Part shown: piece by piece, positions 1 to 8,526 of the stretch
How positions within the stretch are numbered: the stretch's first letter is position 1
Layout: the number at the start of each line of letters is the position of its first letter
Origin: Calditrichota bacterium
GTDB lineage: Bacteria; Electryoneota; B3-LCP
Length of the DNA: 63,491 bases
Assembly (NCBI GenBank): GCA_020051775.1
Contig: JAGVQJ010000033.1
Span: forward strand, 1-63,491
Direction: 5' to 3'
Made by a program: the position numbers and the translations under genes
The notes under the pieces: generated by a model
What the model saw: the letters and a program-made list of their open reading frames with translations, nothing else
Told to the model about the DNA's origin: nothing
Databases searched by the model: none

Positions 1-406
1 ACGCTTTGCGATCTCGCAAATGCGTAATGGAAAGCTCCTCCAGCAAAGTGTCTAACCGGGTCGAACGCTCCTTCCCGGTCATGGGCATCATCTGTAGAAT
101 CGCCAGAATGTTCTCTTTTACCGTCAGCTTGCGAAAAATGGACGGTTCCTGAGATAAATAACCCACTCCCAGACGAGCTCGCTTGTACATGGGGAGACGA
201 GTAACTTCCAGATCATCAAGGAAAATGCTGCCTTCGCTGGCTGTGATCATACCCGTCATCATGTAGAATGTTGTGGTCTTACCAGCTCCATTTGGACCCA
301 GCAGCCCGACAATTTCCCCTTGCGAGACGTTCAAAGACACATGGTTGACTACCGTTCGTCGCCGGTACGTTTTCACCAGTTCTTCGCATCGCAAGACCTG
401 CATCAT
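1..406 (-). CDS. lptB: LPS export ABC transporter ATPase LptB (3' end outside window)
   Basis: This is the N-terminal part (135 codons) of an ABC ATPase that powers LPS extraction from the inner membrane with LptF/LptG and LptC. The Walker A motif GPNGAGKTT is followed by FYMMTG, and the Q-loop segment GVGYLSQEPSIFRKLTV is the form typical of LptB rather than of other ABC ATPases. The reading frame runs off the left edge before the signature motif and Walker B. The start ATG overlaps the stop of the upstream lptA-like gene in an ATGA junction, so the two are probably translationally coupled. Its place after lptC and lptA confirms the assignment. Confidence 0.93.
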   Translation of the reverse strand, partial: MMQVLRCEELVKTYRRRTVVNHVSLNVSQGEIVGLLGPNGAGKTTTFYMMTGMITASEGSIFLDDLEVTRLPMYKRARLGVGYLSQEPSIFRKLTVKENILAILQMMPMTGKERSTRLDTLLEELSITHLRDRKA

Positions 407-1548
407 GGAGACGTCCTCATGCGTGGCTTAACCGGCTCTGAACGCTCCGGCTGGTCGGATTCCGCCAGACCTTCCAGTTTGCTGGGGAAGTAAACTCCTT
501 CAGTGCCACCTTCGACGTAGACCCAGGAAACCTGCCCTTTCTCGATCTTCATTTTGATCACGTCGCCGGAAACCCGGTTCGCGCCGGACTCACCTTCCTG
601 TTGCCGGACATAATATAAACTGGCGGCATTGCCTTGAACTTGAATGCTGTCCAGAAGACCGGAGGCAAATTTCAAATCCATGACCCGACCAGTGATGACA
701 TTCATCGGTTTTTCGTGCAGGCTATCCACGGGCGACGTAGCCACAGCCTTGCCGGCCAAATGCACTCGCTGCAATTCTTTATTCTTGAAAAAGGCATCAA
801 TAGTATCTGCCTGCATAGTATCCATCTTTCGCTGCAAAATGGGCCGACCAATGAGTCGGGACCATTCTCCCTGATTGTGGTAATCGAGTTTATCCCCCCA
901 CGCTTCGAAATCATTGCGTTGAACGTGCACCTCGTTCGTAACCACAGCCTCTTCAGTGTCGAAAAAGTACTCTATTAACTCTCCGGTTACAACCATAGAA
1001 TCATCATCGGTAAAATACCGTAGCAGTCTTGGATCTTGTTCCATGGCGGAAAAGCCAGCCGAACGGTTATATTTCCCATGTCCGCCGGTTAATATGGCAT
1101 TCTCTTTCAAGGAGTGGATGCGAACATCACCCGTCATGTTCACTTCTTTACGCTCTTCCAGGTAAAAGGCGCGTTGGCAGGTTATGGTCATTGAATCCTG
1201 CTCGATGCGGACATTACCCTGCGCTGTGGCTCGCCCGTCTTTTTCAAAGTAAGTAGCTTGATCAGCCCACATCTGTCGCGTAGGTTCCACGAAGTGAACG
1301 TGACCGGTGAAAACCAATTGTCCGACGGCCTCTTGATAAACGGCATTATCGCCCGTGATAGATAAAGTATCCTGGGTAATCCAAACATTGCCATCGAGGT
1401 AGCGCATCGTTCCTTGGGGAGTGGATTCCGTGCGCATCAGGTCGGCATGTTGTAAATGCACCGGCTGCGGATTAGAAGCCTTAAGATCGCTCCATTTACC
1501 TCCAGACAAAAGAATCAACAAGCTTATAATAATTCTAATGATAATCAT
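403..1548 (-). CDS. lptA: Long LptA/OstA-domain protein, periplasmic LPS transport
   Basis: The 381-residue protein starts with a hydrophobic signal segment (about residues 1-15). It then shows several beta-jellyroll OstA-type repeats with the pattern GNVxI and TGxVHF, for example GNVWITQDTLSITG near residue 53 and GNVRIEQDSMTIT near 112. LptA proteins bridge the periplasm and pass LPS from LptC to LptD. E. coli LptA is about 185 residues, so this copy is roughly twice as long and may form a longer bridge by itself. It could also be a stand-alone LptD-N-terminal-like protein. ATGA overlaps on both sides tie it to lptC and lptB. Confidence 0.85.
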   Translation of the reverse strand: MIIIRIIISLLILLSGGKWSDLKASNPQPVHLQHADLMRTESTPQGTMRYLDGNVWITQDTLSITGDNAVYQEAVGQLVFTGHVHFVEPTRQMWADQATYFEKDGRATAQGNVRIEQDSMTITCQRAFYLEERKEVNMTGDVRIHSLKENAILTGGHGKYNRSAGFSAMEQDPRLLRYFTDDDSMVVTGELIEYFFDTEEAVVTNEVHVQRNDFEAWGDKLDYHNQGEWSRLIGRPILQRKMDTMQADTIDAFFKNKELQRVHLAGKAVATSPVDSLHEKPMNVITGRVMDLKFASGLLDSIQVQGNAASLYYVRQQEGESGANRVSGDVIKMKIEKGQVSWVYVEGGTEGVYFPSKLEGLAESDQPERSEPVKPRMRTSP

Positions 1549-2081
1549 GGTTTTTCCAATTTCCGCATCGTCTGACCGGAAGGTCGCTGAATTTGCCAGG
1601 AAGTAAGATCTTCGTCAGCTTCGAAATTGTAACCGCGCAACGAATCGAATTCAGTCATCATGGTGACCATGGTATCCGACCGGATTTTTCGCTTGGCCTC
1701 GTCCCAGAACAGCCGTTCTGTGAGCAGCATATCGCCGCTATCAGTGCGCACTACCACGTTACCCAAGGCTTTGAAAACATTCTTGCCTTCATCCACACGG
1801 GCTTCATCTGAAGTTAGCTTGGAAGTGTGGCGACCCTCCCGATCGAAAAAATCCACGACGACACCGCTGTCCAGCAATGTCAATCGTTCCTTTTCGTAGG
1901 ATCTGATGCGCCCGGCTTGAATGATGTACTCCAGGCGGCCGCCTTTCACGACATCAATCTTACCCTGACTGATTGTTTGGGAAGGCAGGTTTTCAGCATT
2001 TTTGTCGCTTGGGGTGGATTCGTAAAGTCGGGTACAACCCGCCACCGCTATTAATGCCGCCAAGATGATGATACGCCACAT
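1545..2081 (-). CDS. lptC: LPS export protein LptC, predicted lipoprotein
   Basis: This 178-residue protein has a short signal ending in the lipobox VAGC (Cys16), followed by an OstA/LptC-like beta-rich region with GNVVVRTDSGDMLLTERLFWD near residue 110. LptC is anchored in the inner membrane and hands LPS to LptA. Most LptC proteins have an uncleaved membrane helix; here a lipid anchor is predicted instead. The gene starts directly after the kdsD stop and overlaps the lptA-like gene by four bases. Confidence 0.82.
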   Translation of the reverse strand: MWRIIILAALIAVAGCTRLYESTPSDKNAENLPSQTISQGKIDVVKGGRLEYIIQAGRIRSYEKERLTLLDSGVVVDFFDREGRHTSKLTSDEARVDEGKNVFKALGNVVVRTDSGDMLLTERLFWDEAKRKIRSDTMVTMMTEFDSLRGYNFEADEDLTSWQIQRPSGQTMRKLEKP

Positions 2082-3074
2082 CTACTGGATGCCCGCTTTC
2101 AGCAGATCGTGAAGGTGGACGATGCCCTTCAACTCTCCACTCTTGCTGGTGATAATTAATTGCGTGATGCCATATCGTTCCATCAAATGAATCGCTTGTG
2201 TGGCCAACGCCTCCGGTTGGATTGTTTTTGGTTTGGCGGACATAAGGTCGCAGGCGGAAACATTGGACAGATCCACATTACGTTCCAGCAGCCGACGCAA
2301 GTCGCCATCGGTGATGATCCCCACCAGTTTACCCTTATCAAGCACGCAGGTAGCGCCTAACCGCTTGGTGGTCATTTCCATAATGAGTTCGCGTAACGAA
2401 GCGTCGGCTTTGACTTGGGGGATTTCTGCGCCGGTGCGCATGACAGATTCCAGCCTCAGCATTAGACGCCGCCCCAAGGTACCGCCGGGATGCAGTAGCG
2501 CAAAATCGTCAGCGGTGAATCCCTGGCGGTGCAACAATGCCAGAGCCATAGCATCCCCCATCACGAGCGCTGCTGTGGTCGAAGCCGTGGGGGCCAGATC
2601 GAACGGGCAAGCTTCCTCTTTTACGGAAACATCTATGACGACGTCACACCGCTCGGCCAGAGGAGATTTGGTATCCCCTAACAAACCGATGATGGGAATG
2701 CCCAGCAGTTTGAAGGCAGGCAGCAAGGCATCCAATTCGCCCGTGCGGCCACTCTTGGAAACGACGACTATGGCGTCCTTGGAACCCACTACGCCGACAT
2801 CACCATGCACCGCCTCGGCGGGATGTAAAAATAACGAAGGTGTTCCAGTTGAGGAGAGCGTCGCAGCGATCTTTCGAGCCACCAATCCTGATTTGCCCAT
2901 GCCGGCCAGAATCACCCGACCACCGCGTTTGGTGCAAGCCTCCAGAATATCCAAGGATTGCGTAACCGCGCCGTTCAAATGTGTAAGTAATCCTTGTACA
3001 GCTTCAGCTTCGATGCGAATAACGCGCCTGCACTCAGCTAAGGATTTGTTTCGTGATTTCTTAATGTCTACCAT
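2082..3074 (-). CDS. kdsD: Arabinose-5-phosphate isomerase (SIS + two CBS domains)
   Basis: The 330-residue enzyme interconverts ribulose-5-phosphate and arabinose-5-phosphate, the first committed step toward Kdo. The N-terminal SIS domain contains GMGKSGLVARKIAATLSSTG and the HPAEAVHGDVG segment expected at the active site. Two CBS domains follow from about residue 200 to the end. Its length matches the family. It lies four bases after kdsC and directly before lptC, so Kdo supply and LPS export are co-transcribed. No kdsA or kdsB is in the window. Confidence 0.95.
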   Translation of the reverse strand: MVDIKKSRNKSLAECRRVIRIEAEAVQGLLTHLNGAVTQSLDILEACTKRGGRVILAGMGKSGLVARKIAATLSSTGTPSLFLHPAEAVHGDVGVVGSKDAIVVVSKSGRTGELDALLPAFKLLGIPIIGLLGDTKSPLAERCDVVIDVSVKEEACPFDLAPTASTTAALVMGDAMALALLHRQGFTADDFALLHPGGTLGRRLMLRLESVMRTGAEIPQVKADASLRELIMEMTTKRLGATCVLDKGKLVGIITDGDLRRLLERNVDLSNVSACDLMSAKPKTIQPEALATQAIHLMERYGITQLIITSKSGELKGIVHLHDLLKAGIQ

Positions 3075-3078
3075 ACCA

Positions 3079-3624
3079 CTAAGGCTTATTATTACAAAAT
3101 TGATCGAGAATCGCTTCCCAGCGCCCTTGTCCCTTAAGAATCAATTCGATTACCTCGCGCACTGCACCTCGACCGCCCCGGCGCTGAGAAACGAAATGAA
3201 CGCGCTTGCGAACCTCGTCATGAGCATCGGCAGGACAGGCAGCGAATCCCACCCGCAGCAATAGAGGCAGGTCGAAAAGATCATCGCCCACATAGGCAAT
3301 TTCATCCGCTTTTAGGCCGGTTAGAGCCATCACCTCAGGCAGGACTTCTGCTTTATCGAAGCGCGCCTGATAAACGATCTCGATGGACAGCTCTTTAGCC
3401 CGCTGGCTGACGATGGCGGACTTGCGCCCTGTCACGATGCCCAATTGCAACCCGCAAGTTTGTGCGAGATGTATTCCAAACCCGTCCCGTACATCAAAGG
3501 ATTTACTCTCAACCCATTGCGCGTTGTAATCCAGGCGACCCTCCGACAGTGTGCCGTCCACATCCATCAGCATTAACTTTAACGGTCGGATTCGTTCAAT
3601 TAATTGAACTTCCAGGTTTTCCAT
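3079..3624 (-). CDS. kdsC: 3-deoxy-D-manno-octulosonate 8-phosphate phosphatase KdsC
   Basis: This HAD-family phosphatase releases phosphate from Kdo-8-phosphate. The catalytic motif DVDGTLSEG, the GIVTGRKSAIV segment and the late GDDLFDLPLL motif are all present. The protein is small and capless, as expected for KdsC. I chose the second in-frame ATG (start at 3624, MENLEVQ); an upstream ATG at 3636 would add four residues but lies only about six bases from the predicted transcription start. Neither start has a good Shine-Dalgarno site. It is the first gene of the kds-lpt operon. Confidence 0.93.
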   Translation of the reverse strand: MENLEVQLIERIRPLKLMLMDVDGTLSEGRLDYNAQWVESKSFDVRDGFGIHLAQTCGLQLGIVTGRKSAIVSQRAKELSIEIVYQARFDKAEVLPEVMALTGLKADEIAYVGDDLFDLPLLLRVGFAACPADAHDEVRKRVHFVSQRRGGRGAVREVIELILKGQGRWEAILDQFCNNKP

Positions 3625-3648
3625 TTGGTTCGGCATTCAATTTGCAAC

Positions 3649-3677
3649 AATATAGGTTTTTTCGCTGGGATTGTCAA
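3649..3677 (-). promoter_or_regulatory. Sigma-70-type promoter of the kdsC-kdsD-lpt operon
   Basis: Read on the minus strand, a perfect TTGACA (-35, 3672-3677) is separated by exactly 17 bases from TATATT (-10, 3649-3654). Transcription would start near 3642, just upstream of kdsC. This is one of the strongest promoter matches in the window. Confidence 0.8.
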
Positions 3678-3701
3678 GGGGAAACCCCCGTTTTTTCGCT
3701 G
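3656..3701 (-). repeat. 12-base direct repeat CAGCGAAAAAAC around the kdsC promoter
   Basis: The minus strand carries CAGCGAAAAAAC twice, at 3656-3667 inside the -10/-35 spacer and at 3690-3701 upstream of the -35 box. The copies are 34 bases apart. The placement resembles a tandem operator. No regulator is known from the sequence. Confidence 0.6.
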
Positions 3702-3900
3702 CCCCTAAACTGATCTTTTGTAATGAAGAAAACCTCAAATAATTGCTTGACAAGCTCATTTTAGGGTATCGTTTTTTGCGCAATATCGTTGGATCTTTGA
3801 ACTTCCGCTAAGGGTATAAGGATCACAAGTTGGCGAAAAGTGCCTGCGAAGCCTCATTTAAAGGTCTAAAATTGGGACTAAAAGCAAATTCCAGGAGCAG

Positions 3901-5082
3901 ATGATCAAGTTTCACGCCCAGATATACCTGTATGCGATCGTCCTACCGATACTATTTGGCGCGGCAGGGTGCTCAAGCTTCGACGACAATCCCTCCGGGC
4001 CGCCGGGTGCACCGGCTGTCCAACCGGTCCTGTGGCTGCCCAATCTGGTGCTCGGTTCGGCTGCTTTTTTCCCGCTACAGGCTACACCGTACAATATCAG
4101 CCTCGATCAATTGGATTCACTTCGGGCTACCATAAGCGATAGTAATGCCCAGGTTATTGCCACATTCCAGCTATACGATGACGGCAATGCATTCGATCTA
4201 ACTGACAACCTCGCCTTCGCCAGCTTACGATCCGGCGACAATGTGCCACACGACGCACTTTACTGTCGCTCCATTAATTCGCTATTTACCACGCAGCCAG
4301 GGCTTTTTCAGTTGCAAATTTACGGCTGGACCAAAGGCGTCTCATTTAGTGAACATTACCCTTACGCTTTTAACGTCGCCGCTGACGCGCCCCCGCTGCT
4401 GTCCCTGATCGGGATACCGGATAGCCTACCGTCAGCGCCGTTTCTCTACGAAATCGAGGTGTTGGCGATTGACCCCGACACAGTTTCCGGCGACAGCGTA
4501 ACTGAGGTAGCACTTCAATTATACACTCCTTCCGGTAGCCTGATTGACACTGTTTACTCTTTGTATTCCTATGGTTTAGGCGATAATTATTACCGACTTC
4601 CTTTGACTCCGGCCTTCGCCATCGGTCGGCCCACTGGAAATTACACCTTTGTTATCAAAGCATTTGACACCTACAATTTGGTCAGTGATTCTCTATCCCA
4701 TGTCGTTTTTATAGAAAATCTCGGACCGAATTTGTCTGAGCTTGTATTACCGGATACCATCATTCTCCCAACTTCGGAGGATACCAGCTATTTCACCGCC
4801 ACCATACGTTGCCTTGATGACCAGGGAGTCGGCGATATCAGCGAAGTAAAGCTAAGGACGTTGTACATGCCGGACAGCACTTGGGGAACCAACTTCATCC
4901 CCATGTTAGATGACGGCGACCTGGCTAACTCCGGCGACAGCAGCGCTGGTGATGGCATTTATAGCCGGTCTCTTTCCATTTGGCCCTCCAACCAGATCGG
5001 TGTATACCAGTTCCATTTCTACGGCATTGACAAAGCCGACAACCAAAGTGAAATCATTGATAGTCTCTGGGTAGTCCCGTGA
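3901..5082 (+). CDS. Surface lipoprotein with Ig-like repeats
   Basis: The 393-residue protein has a signal peptide ending in the lipobox GAAGC (Cys24). Beta-sandwich Ig-like segments follow. Two of them share wording: LRATISDSNAQVIATFQLYDDGNAFDLTDN near residue 80 is the same fold pattern as MLDDGDLANSGDSSAGDGIY near 340. Such repeats with an acidic DDG...GDG stretch may bind calcium. A Shine-Dalgarno site AGGAG lies 6 bases before the ATG. The gene overlaps the next one by four bases (GTGA). No enzymatic function is visible. Confidence 0.75.
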   Translation: MIKFHAQIYLYAIVLPILFGAAGCSSFDDNPSGPPGAPAVQPVLWLPNLVLGSAAFFPLQATPYNISLDQLDSLRATISDSNAQVIATFQLYDDGNAFDLTDNLAFASLRSGDNVPHDALYCRSINSLFTTQPGLFQLQIYGWTKGVSFSEHYPYAFNVAADAPPLLSLIGIPDSLPSAPFLYEIEVLAIDPDTVSGDSVTEVALQLYTPSGSLIDTVYSLYSYGLGDNYYRLPLTPAFAIGRPTGNYTFVIKAFDTYNLVSDSLSHVVFIENLGPNLSELVLPDTIILPTSEDTSYFTATIRCLDDQGVGDISEVKLRTLYMPDSTWGTNFIPMLDDGDLANSGDSSAGDGIYSRSLSIWPSNQIGVYQFHFYGIDKADNQSEIIDSLWVVP

Positions 5083-6569
5083 AACCATTCCGTCAAACCG
5101 TTCCCGCGTTTTTCATAATCCTGATCCTTTCGAGCGCGCTTCATGCTCAGGTGCCCGGTAAAACCGGATTCCGCTTCATTGCCGAAGGCGGCACTCCCGG
5201 CGACCAGTTGTTGTCCAATTCGGTCATTGACGTCAAGCCGGATTCGCTGCGCCAGACCGTGCTAATGGGCACTGGTGCAGGTTTGTCGGTGTGGCATCCC
5301 ACGGATTCATCCTTCAGCTCTTTCGATGAGAGCTTCGGCCTAGGGGTGGGTTCGGTATCGGCTCTGGATGCAAAGGTAGGCACGATCTGGGCAGCGACAG
5401 CTTACACAGCCTCCACTTCAGCAGGATTACTCCCCGCCGGTGGCGGGGTCGGTTTCAGCGCCGATTCCGGCTATACCTGGACCTGGTATCCCCAGCCTAA
5501 AGACACCGCCAATGCTCCCTACGACCCCACCACGACCAACGTCCAAAACGTCACTTACGATCTGTTGGCCGCTTCTCACGGAGTCTGGATTACTTCCTGG
5601 GCCGGTGGCTTGCGCCGGTACAATCCTGGGGTCTATTCGGACACTCTTTGGCGCCTGGTTGTCCCTGATACGTTTTCCTTCTCCGCTTTTCAGCACCTGA
5701 ACCACCGTGCCTTCAGCGTCACAGGTAACGATAGCGTCTTATGGGTGGGCACGGCTGGAGGTATCAACAAGAGTACCAATCCTGGAGATAGTCTTCCGCT
5801 CTGGCAGAATTTCAATCACGGTAACAGCGGCATTACCGGCAATTTCGTCACGGCGCTGGGATTGCAGTACTGGGCAGGAGACACTATCCTCTGGGCCGCG
5901 ACGTGGCAGGCGGACAATCCCAACGAAACCTACGGCGTTTCCGTGACCAAGGATGGCGGTCAAAGCTGGCAGGTCGTGTTGACTGATCCTAACATATCCC
6001 TGCAAGCCCACAATTTTGCTTTCGTCGACTCGGTGGTCTATGTCGCCAGCAATTTAGGGCTGCATAAATCTCATTGGAATCTCGATGGAACTCTTGCTCC
6101 TTGGGGGCTAATGCCCACCAGCCAGATGGTTGATTTTCAGTCAGGATTTTCGTTAACTGACCCCGAAGTGTACAGCGCGCTGGTTTATCAGGGAACGCTC
6201 TGGGTGGGGACGGCGCAAGGGGTTGCCGCCAGTTCCAACCTGGGCAACACCTGGGAAATTTACCGCACCAACCCGCCGGTATCGGGGACATTCGCCTACC
6301 CTAATCCCTTTTATGCGCGACTGTATTTTACCGTCAATTTGCGCTATGACATGCACGGATCGGGTAACGTGACCGTCAGGGTGTATGATTATGCTATGGA
6401 CGAAGTTAAAACTGTCGCCGATAACAAGCCTCGAGACGCAGGTCAATGGGAAGAACAATGGGACGGCCGCCGCAGCGACGGCAATCCGGTAGCCACCGGA
6501 GTTTATTATTATGCCGTGGAACGAGAAGGCAGCAGCACCGTGTGGGGAAAAGTAGCCGTAATCTACTAA
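5079..6569 (+). CDS. Secreted beta-propeller protein with FlgD-like/type IX C-terminal domain
   Basis: This 496-residue protein begins with GTG, overlapping the upstream stop. It has a signal peptide ending around SSALHAQ and repeated propeller-like blades (for example DSVLWVGTAGGINKS and GTLWVGTAQGVAASSN). The C-terminal ~90 residues form a FlgD-like Ig domain with AYPNPF near 407, WDGRRSDGNPVATGVYYY and a basic end. That architecture is the usual C-terminal sorting region of type IX secretion cargo. Two PorV-like genes follow at once. Function beyond secretion or surface display is unknown. Confidence 0.75.
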   Translation: MKPFRQTVPAFFIILILSSALHAQVPGKTGFRFIAEGGTPGDQLLSNSVIDVKPDSLRQTVLMGTGAGLSVWHPTDSSFSSFDESFGLGVGSVSALDAKVGTIWAATAYTASTSAGLLPAGGGVGFSADSGYTWTWYPQPKDTANAPYDPTTTNVQNVTYDLLAASHGVWITSWAGGLRRYNPGVYSDTLWRLVVPDTFSFSAFQHLNHRAFSVTGNDSVLWVGTAGGINKSTNPGDSLPLWQNFNHGNSGITGNFVTALGLQYWAGDTILWAATWQADNPNETYGVSVTKDGGQSWQVVLTDPNISLQAHNFAFVDSVVYVASNLGLHKSHWNLDGTLAPWGLMPTSQMVDFQSGFSLTDPEVYSALVYQGTLWVGTAQGVAASSNLGNTWEIYRTNPPVSGTFAYPNPFYARLYFTVNLRYDMHGSGNVTVRVYDYAMDEVKTVADNKPRDAGQWEEQWDGRRSDGNPVATGVYYYAVEREGSSTVWGKVAVIY

Positions 6570-6573
6570 ATTA

Positions 6574-6594
6574 CAAATGACAAATGACAATTGA
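6574..6594 (+). repeat. Seven-base tandem repeat across a start codon
   Basis: The bases CAAATGA are repeated (AAATGAC, AAATGAC, AATTGAC) directly at the start of the following barrel gene. The ATG of the second unit is the start used; the ATG of the first unit opens a five-codon frame that stops at once. Confidence 0.6.
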
Positions 6595-7594
6595 CAAGTT
6601 AAAGTATCGCAGTTCGATAAGAGTCTTAACCGCTATCCTATTGGGGTTATCCTTATCGGTTTCATCAGCCTATGCCGGAAGCAATGCGGGGATGGCAGGA
6701 GCGTTTCTGCGCATGGGCTTGGGAGCACGCGCGTTGGGCATGGGAGATGTGGGTGTGGCTCTGCCAGGCAATAGCTACGGGATTTATTACAATGCGGCTT
6801 CTCTCCCCTACCTGCAGAAGATGACCTTTATGGCTTCTTACAGCCAATTGGCATTGGGGCGTAAGCAGAATTTCATAGGATTTGCGGCGCCATTGCGGCC
6901 CAAAGTGGCAGGCGGCAGCGGCGAAGCTCTCACAGCGGGGTTGGGGGTAGGTTGGATCAATGCCGGAGCCGGCAAGATGCAAGGCTACGATAACGATGGC
7001 AACACCACCGGCGATTTCAGCCAGACCGAAAATGCCTTCTACTTCTCCTTTGCGCTGCGTTTGGCAGATCGCGTGGCGCTGGGTTTTTCACCGGCCATTC
7101 TATATAACAGCTTCCCTGATCTGACCGAGAATGAAGCTCTATCCGCTTCCGGCCTGGGGTTTGACGCCGGAGCCTTAGTCAACCCCTGGAGCACTCTTTT
7201 CCTCGGCGTCCAAGCCCGGCATATCAATGCCCAGTACCGCTGGGACACCAGCACGTTACTGGGACAATCCGGTACGGTAACAGAAGACCAGTTTCCTCGC
7301 ATTTACCGCTTCGGAGCATCTTATCAGTTCCCCTTCGGATTACTGGTGGCAGGCGACTACGAAACCAGCGATCAGCAGGACAACGGAATTCATTTGGGCG
7401 GAGAATATGCGCTGCAAAACCTTAGTCCCTATTCATTGAATTTGCGCGCTGGATACGATGACGCCGACTACGCCTTTGGAGTCGGCTTTGGGTACGACTT
7501 AAAGCAGATCAATCTGCAATTTGACTACGCTTATCAGATCCAGTCGGTGCCGCCCTGGAACACTCAATTGGTATCATTTGCGGTGAATTTCTGA
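6584..7594 (+). CDS. PorV/PorQ-like outer-membrane beta-barrel protein (copy 1)
   Basis: The 336-residue protein has a signal peptide ending near SSAYA. The diagnostic start of mature PorV/PorQ-family barrels follows: AFLRMGLGARALGMGDVGVA, then YYNAASLPYL. Alternating beta strands run to the end (LVSFAVNF, a terminal aromatic residue typical of outer-membrane barrels). PorV in type IX secretion carries cargo to the PorU sortase; this copy is a family member, not necessarily PorV itself. No Shine-Dalgarno site precedes the ATG, which lies within a tandem repeat. It overlaps the next gene by one base (TGATG). Confidence 0.78.
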   Translation: MTIDKLKYRSSIRVLTAILLGLSLSVSSAYAGSNAGMAGAFLRMGLGARALGMGDVGVALPGNSYGIYYNAASLPYLQKMTFMASYSQLALGRKQNFIGFAAPLRPKVAGGSGEALTAGLGVGWINAGAGKMQGYDNDGNTTGDFSQTENAFYFSFALRLADRVALGFSPAILYNSFPDLTENEALSASGLGFDAGALVNPWSTLFLGVQARHINAQYRWDTSTLLGQSGTVTEDQFPRIYRFGASYQFPFGLLVAGDYETSDQQDNGIHLGGEYALQNLSPYSLNLRAGYDDADYAFGVGFGYDLKQINLQFDYAYQIQSVPPWNTQLVSFAVNF

Positions 7595-8499
7595 TGACCA
7601 AATACCTCAAATACTTCACATTGATCTCGACCCTGTTTGTTATAGCTTGTACAGCACATACAGAGACTTTAGGATCTCTGGCTTCGTTAAAGGTATCCCC
7701 TGATGCGAGATCAGTGGCGATGGGTGAAACCGGCGCAGCAAGCGCCAAGGGCGCCATGGCTTTATTCCACAATCCCGCGCTCATAGGATTTGCAAACCAA
7801 TCTCAAGCCGCTTTTGGCTACACCGACTGGCTCTTGGATTTATCCGTCCAGACAGGATCGCTTTTGTTGCATTACAATAAAGTCAATATAGGGCTATCTT
7901 TCAACGTCTTTAATATACCCGGCATTCAACAACGCGATCTGCCCTCGGATGATCCTCTGGCCACATTCCAGGCGCACGATTTGACGGCAGGTTTGAGTGT
8001 GGGGTATGCATTGCGTAATAATCTGACCTTTGGTGTGACTGGCCGCTTCGTGTACCAGCAGATTTATAATGAGGATGCCCCCGGAATTGCAGCCGACGTG
8101 GGATTAGCCTGGAAACATCCCAAGCTGGATTGGACGATAGCCGCTTGTGTGCGCAACGCCGGAAAAATGGGGAACCTACAACAGGAGTCGTCCCCATTAC
8201 CCACCAGCGCCGATGTAGGGATGGCCTGGATTGTTACGCACGTTGGAGATTTTGCCTTACACGTTGCCGGTGAGGCGCAAATTTACTTTGAGGATGATGT
8301 TCGTTACAAGGGCGGGCTTGAAGGTTCCTGGAAAAATACCATTTACTTGAGAACGGGTTACCAGACCGGAAGCGAACTGAAAACGATTTCCGGGGGTTTG
8401 GGTCTCGCATGGAAGCGCTATAGCTTCGATTATGCTTATCAGCCTTTAGCTGAAGACTTTGGCGCCAGCCATCGCATCACAGTAGGGGTTAATTTCTAA
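7594..8499 (+). CDS. PorV/PorQ-like outer-membrane beta-barrel protein (copy 2)
   Basis: This 301-residue barrel protein begins with a signal segment ending in VIAC (Cys19), so it may be lipid-anchored. The family start LKVSPDARSVAMGETGAA and FHNPALIGF follow, with amphipathic strands to a terminal VGVNF. It is translationally coupled to copy 1 (TGATG). Both copies sit behind a propeller protein with a sorting-type C-terminus, which suggests that they serve that protein's export or anchoring; this is inference. Confidence 0.75.
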   Translation: MTKYLKYFTLISTLFVIACTAHTETLGSLASLKVSPDARSVAMGETGAASAKGAMALFHNPALIGFANQSQAAFGYTDWLLDLSVQTGSLLLHYNKVNIGLSFNVFNIPGIQQRDLPSDDPLATFQAHDLTAGLSVGYALRNNLTFGVTGRFVYQQIYNEDAPGIAADVGLAWKHPKLDWTIAACVRNAGKMGNLQQESSPLPTSADVGMAWIVTHVGDFALHVAGEAQIYFEDDVRYKGGLEGSWKNTIYLRTGYQTGSELKTISGGLGLAWKRYSFDYAYQPLAEDFGASHRITVGVNF

Positions 8500-8526
8500 A
8501 ACCTGCAAATATATAAAAGGAGCTGT

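Noticed and set aside
2200..3264. Long open frame (about 354 codons) on the plus strand across kdsD
   Set aside because: It is fully antisense to kdsD and part of kdsC, both with clear motifs, and its translation is low-complexity and Ser/Arg/Pro-rich with no known motif.
3747..3772. TTGACA with TATCGT as a promoter for the lipoprotein at 3901
   Set aside because: The spacer is only 14 bases; no proper -10 lies at 16-18 bases.
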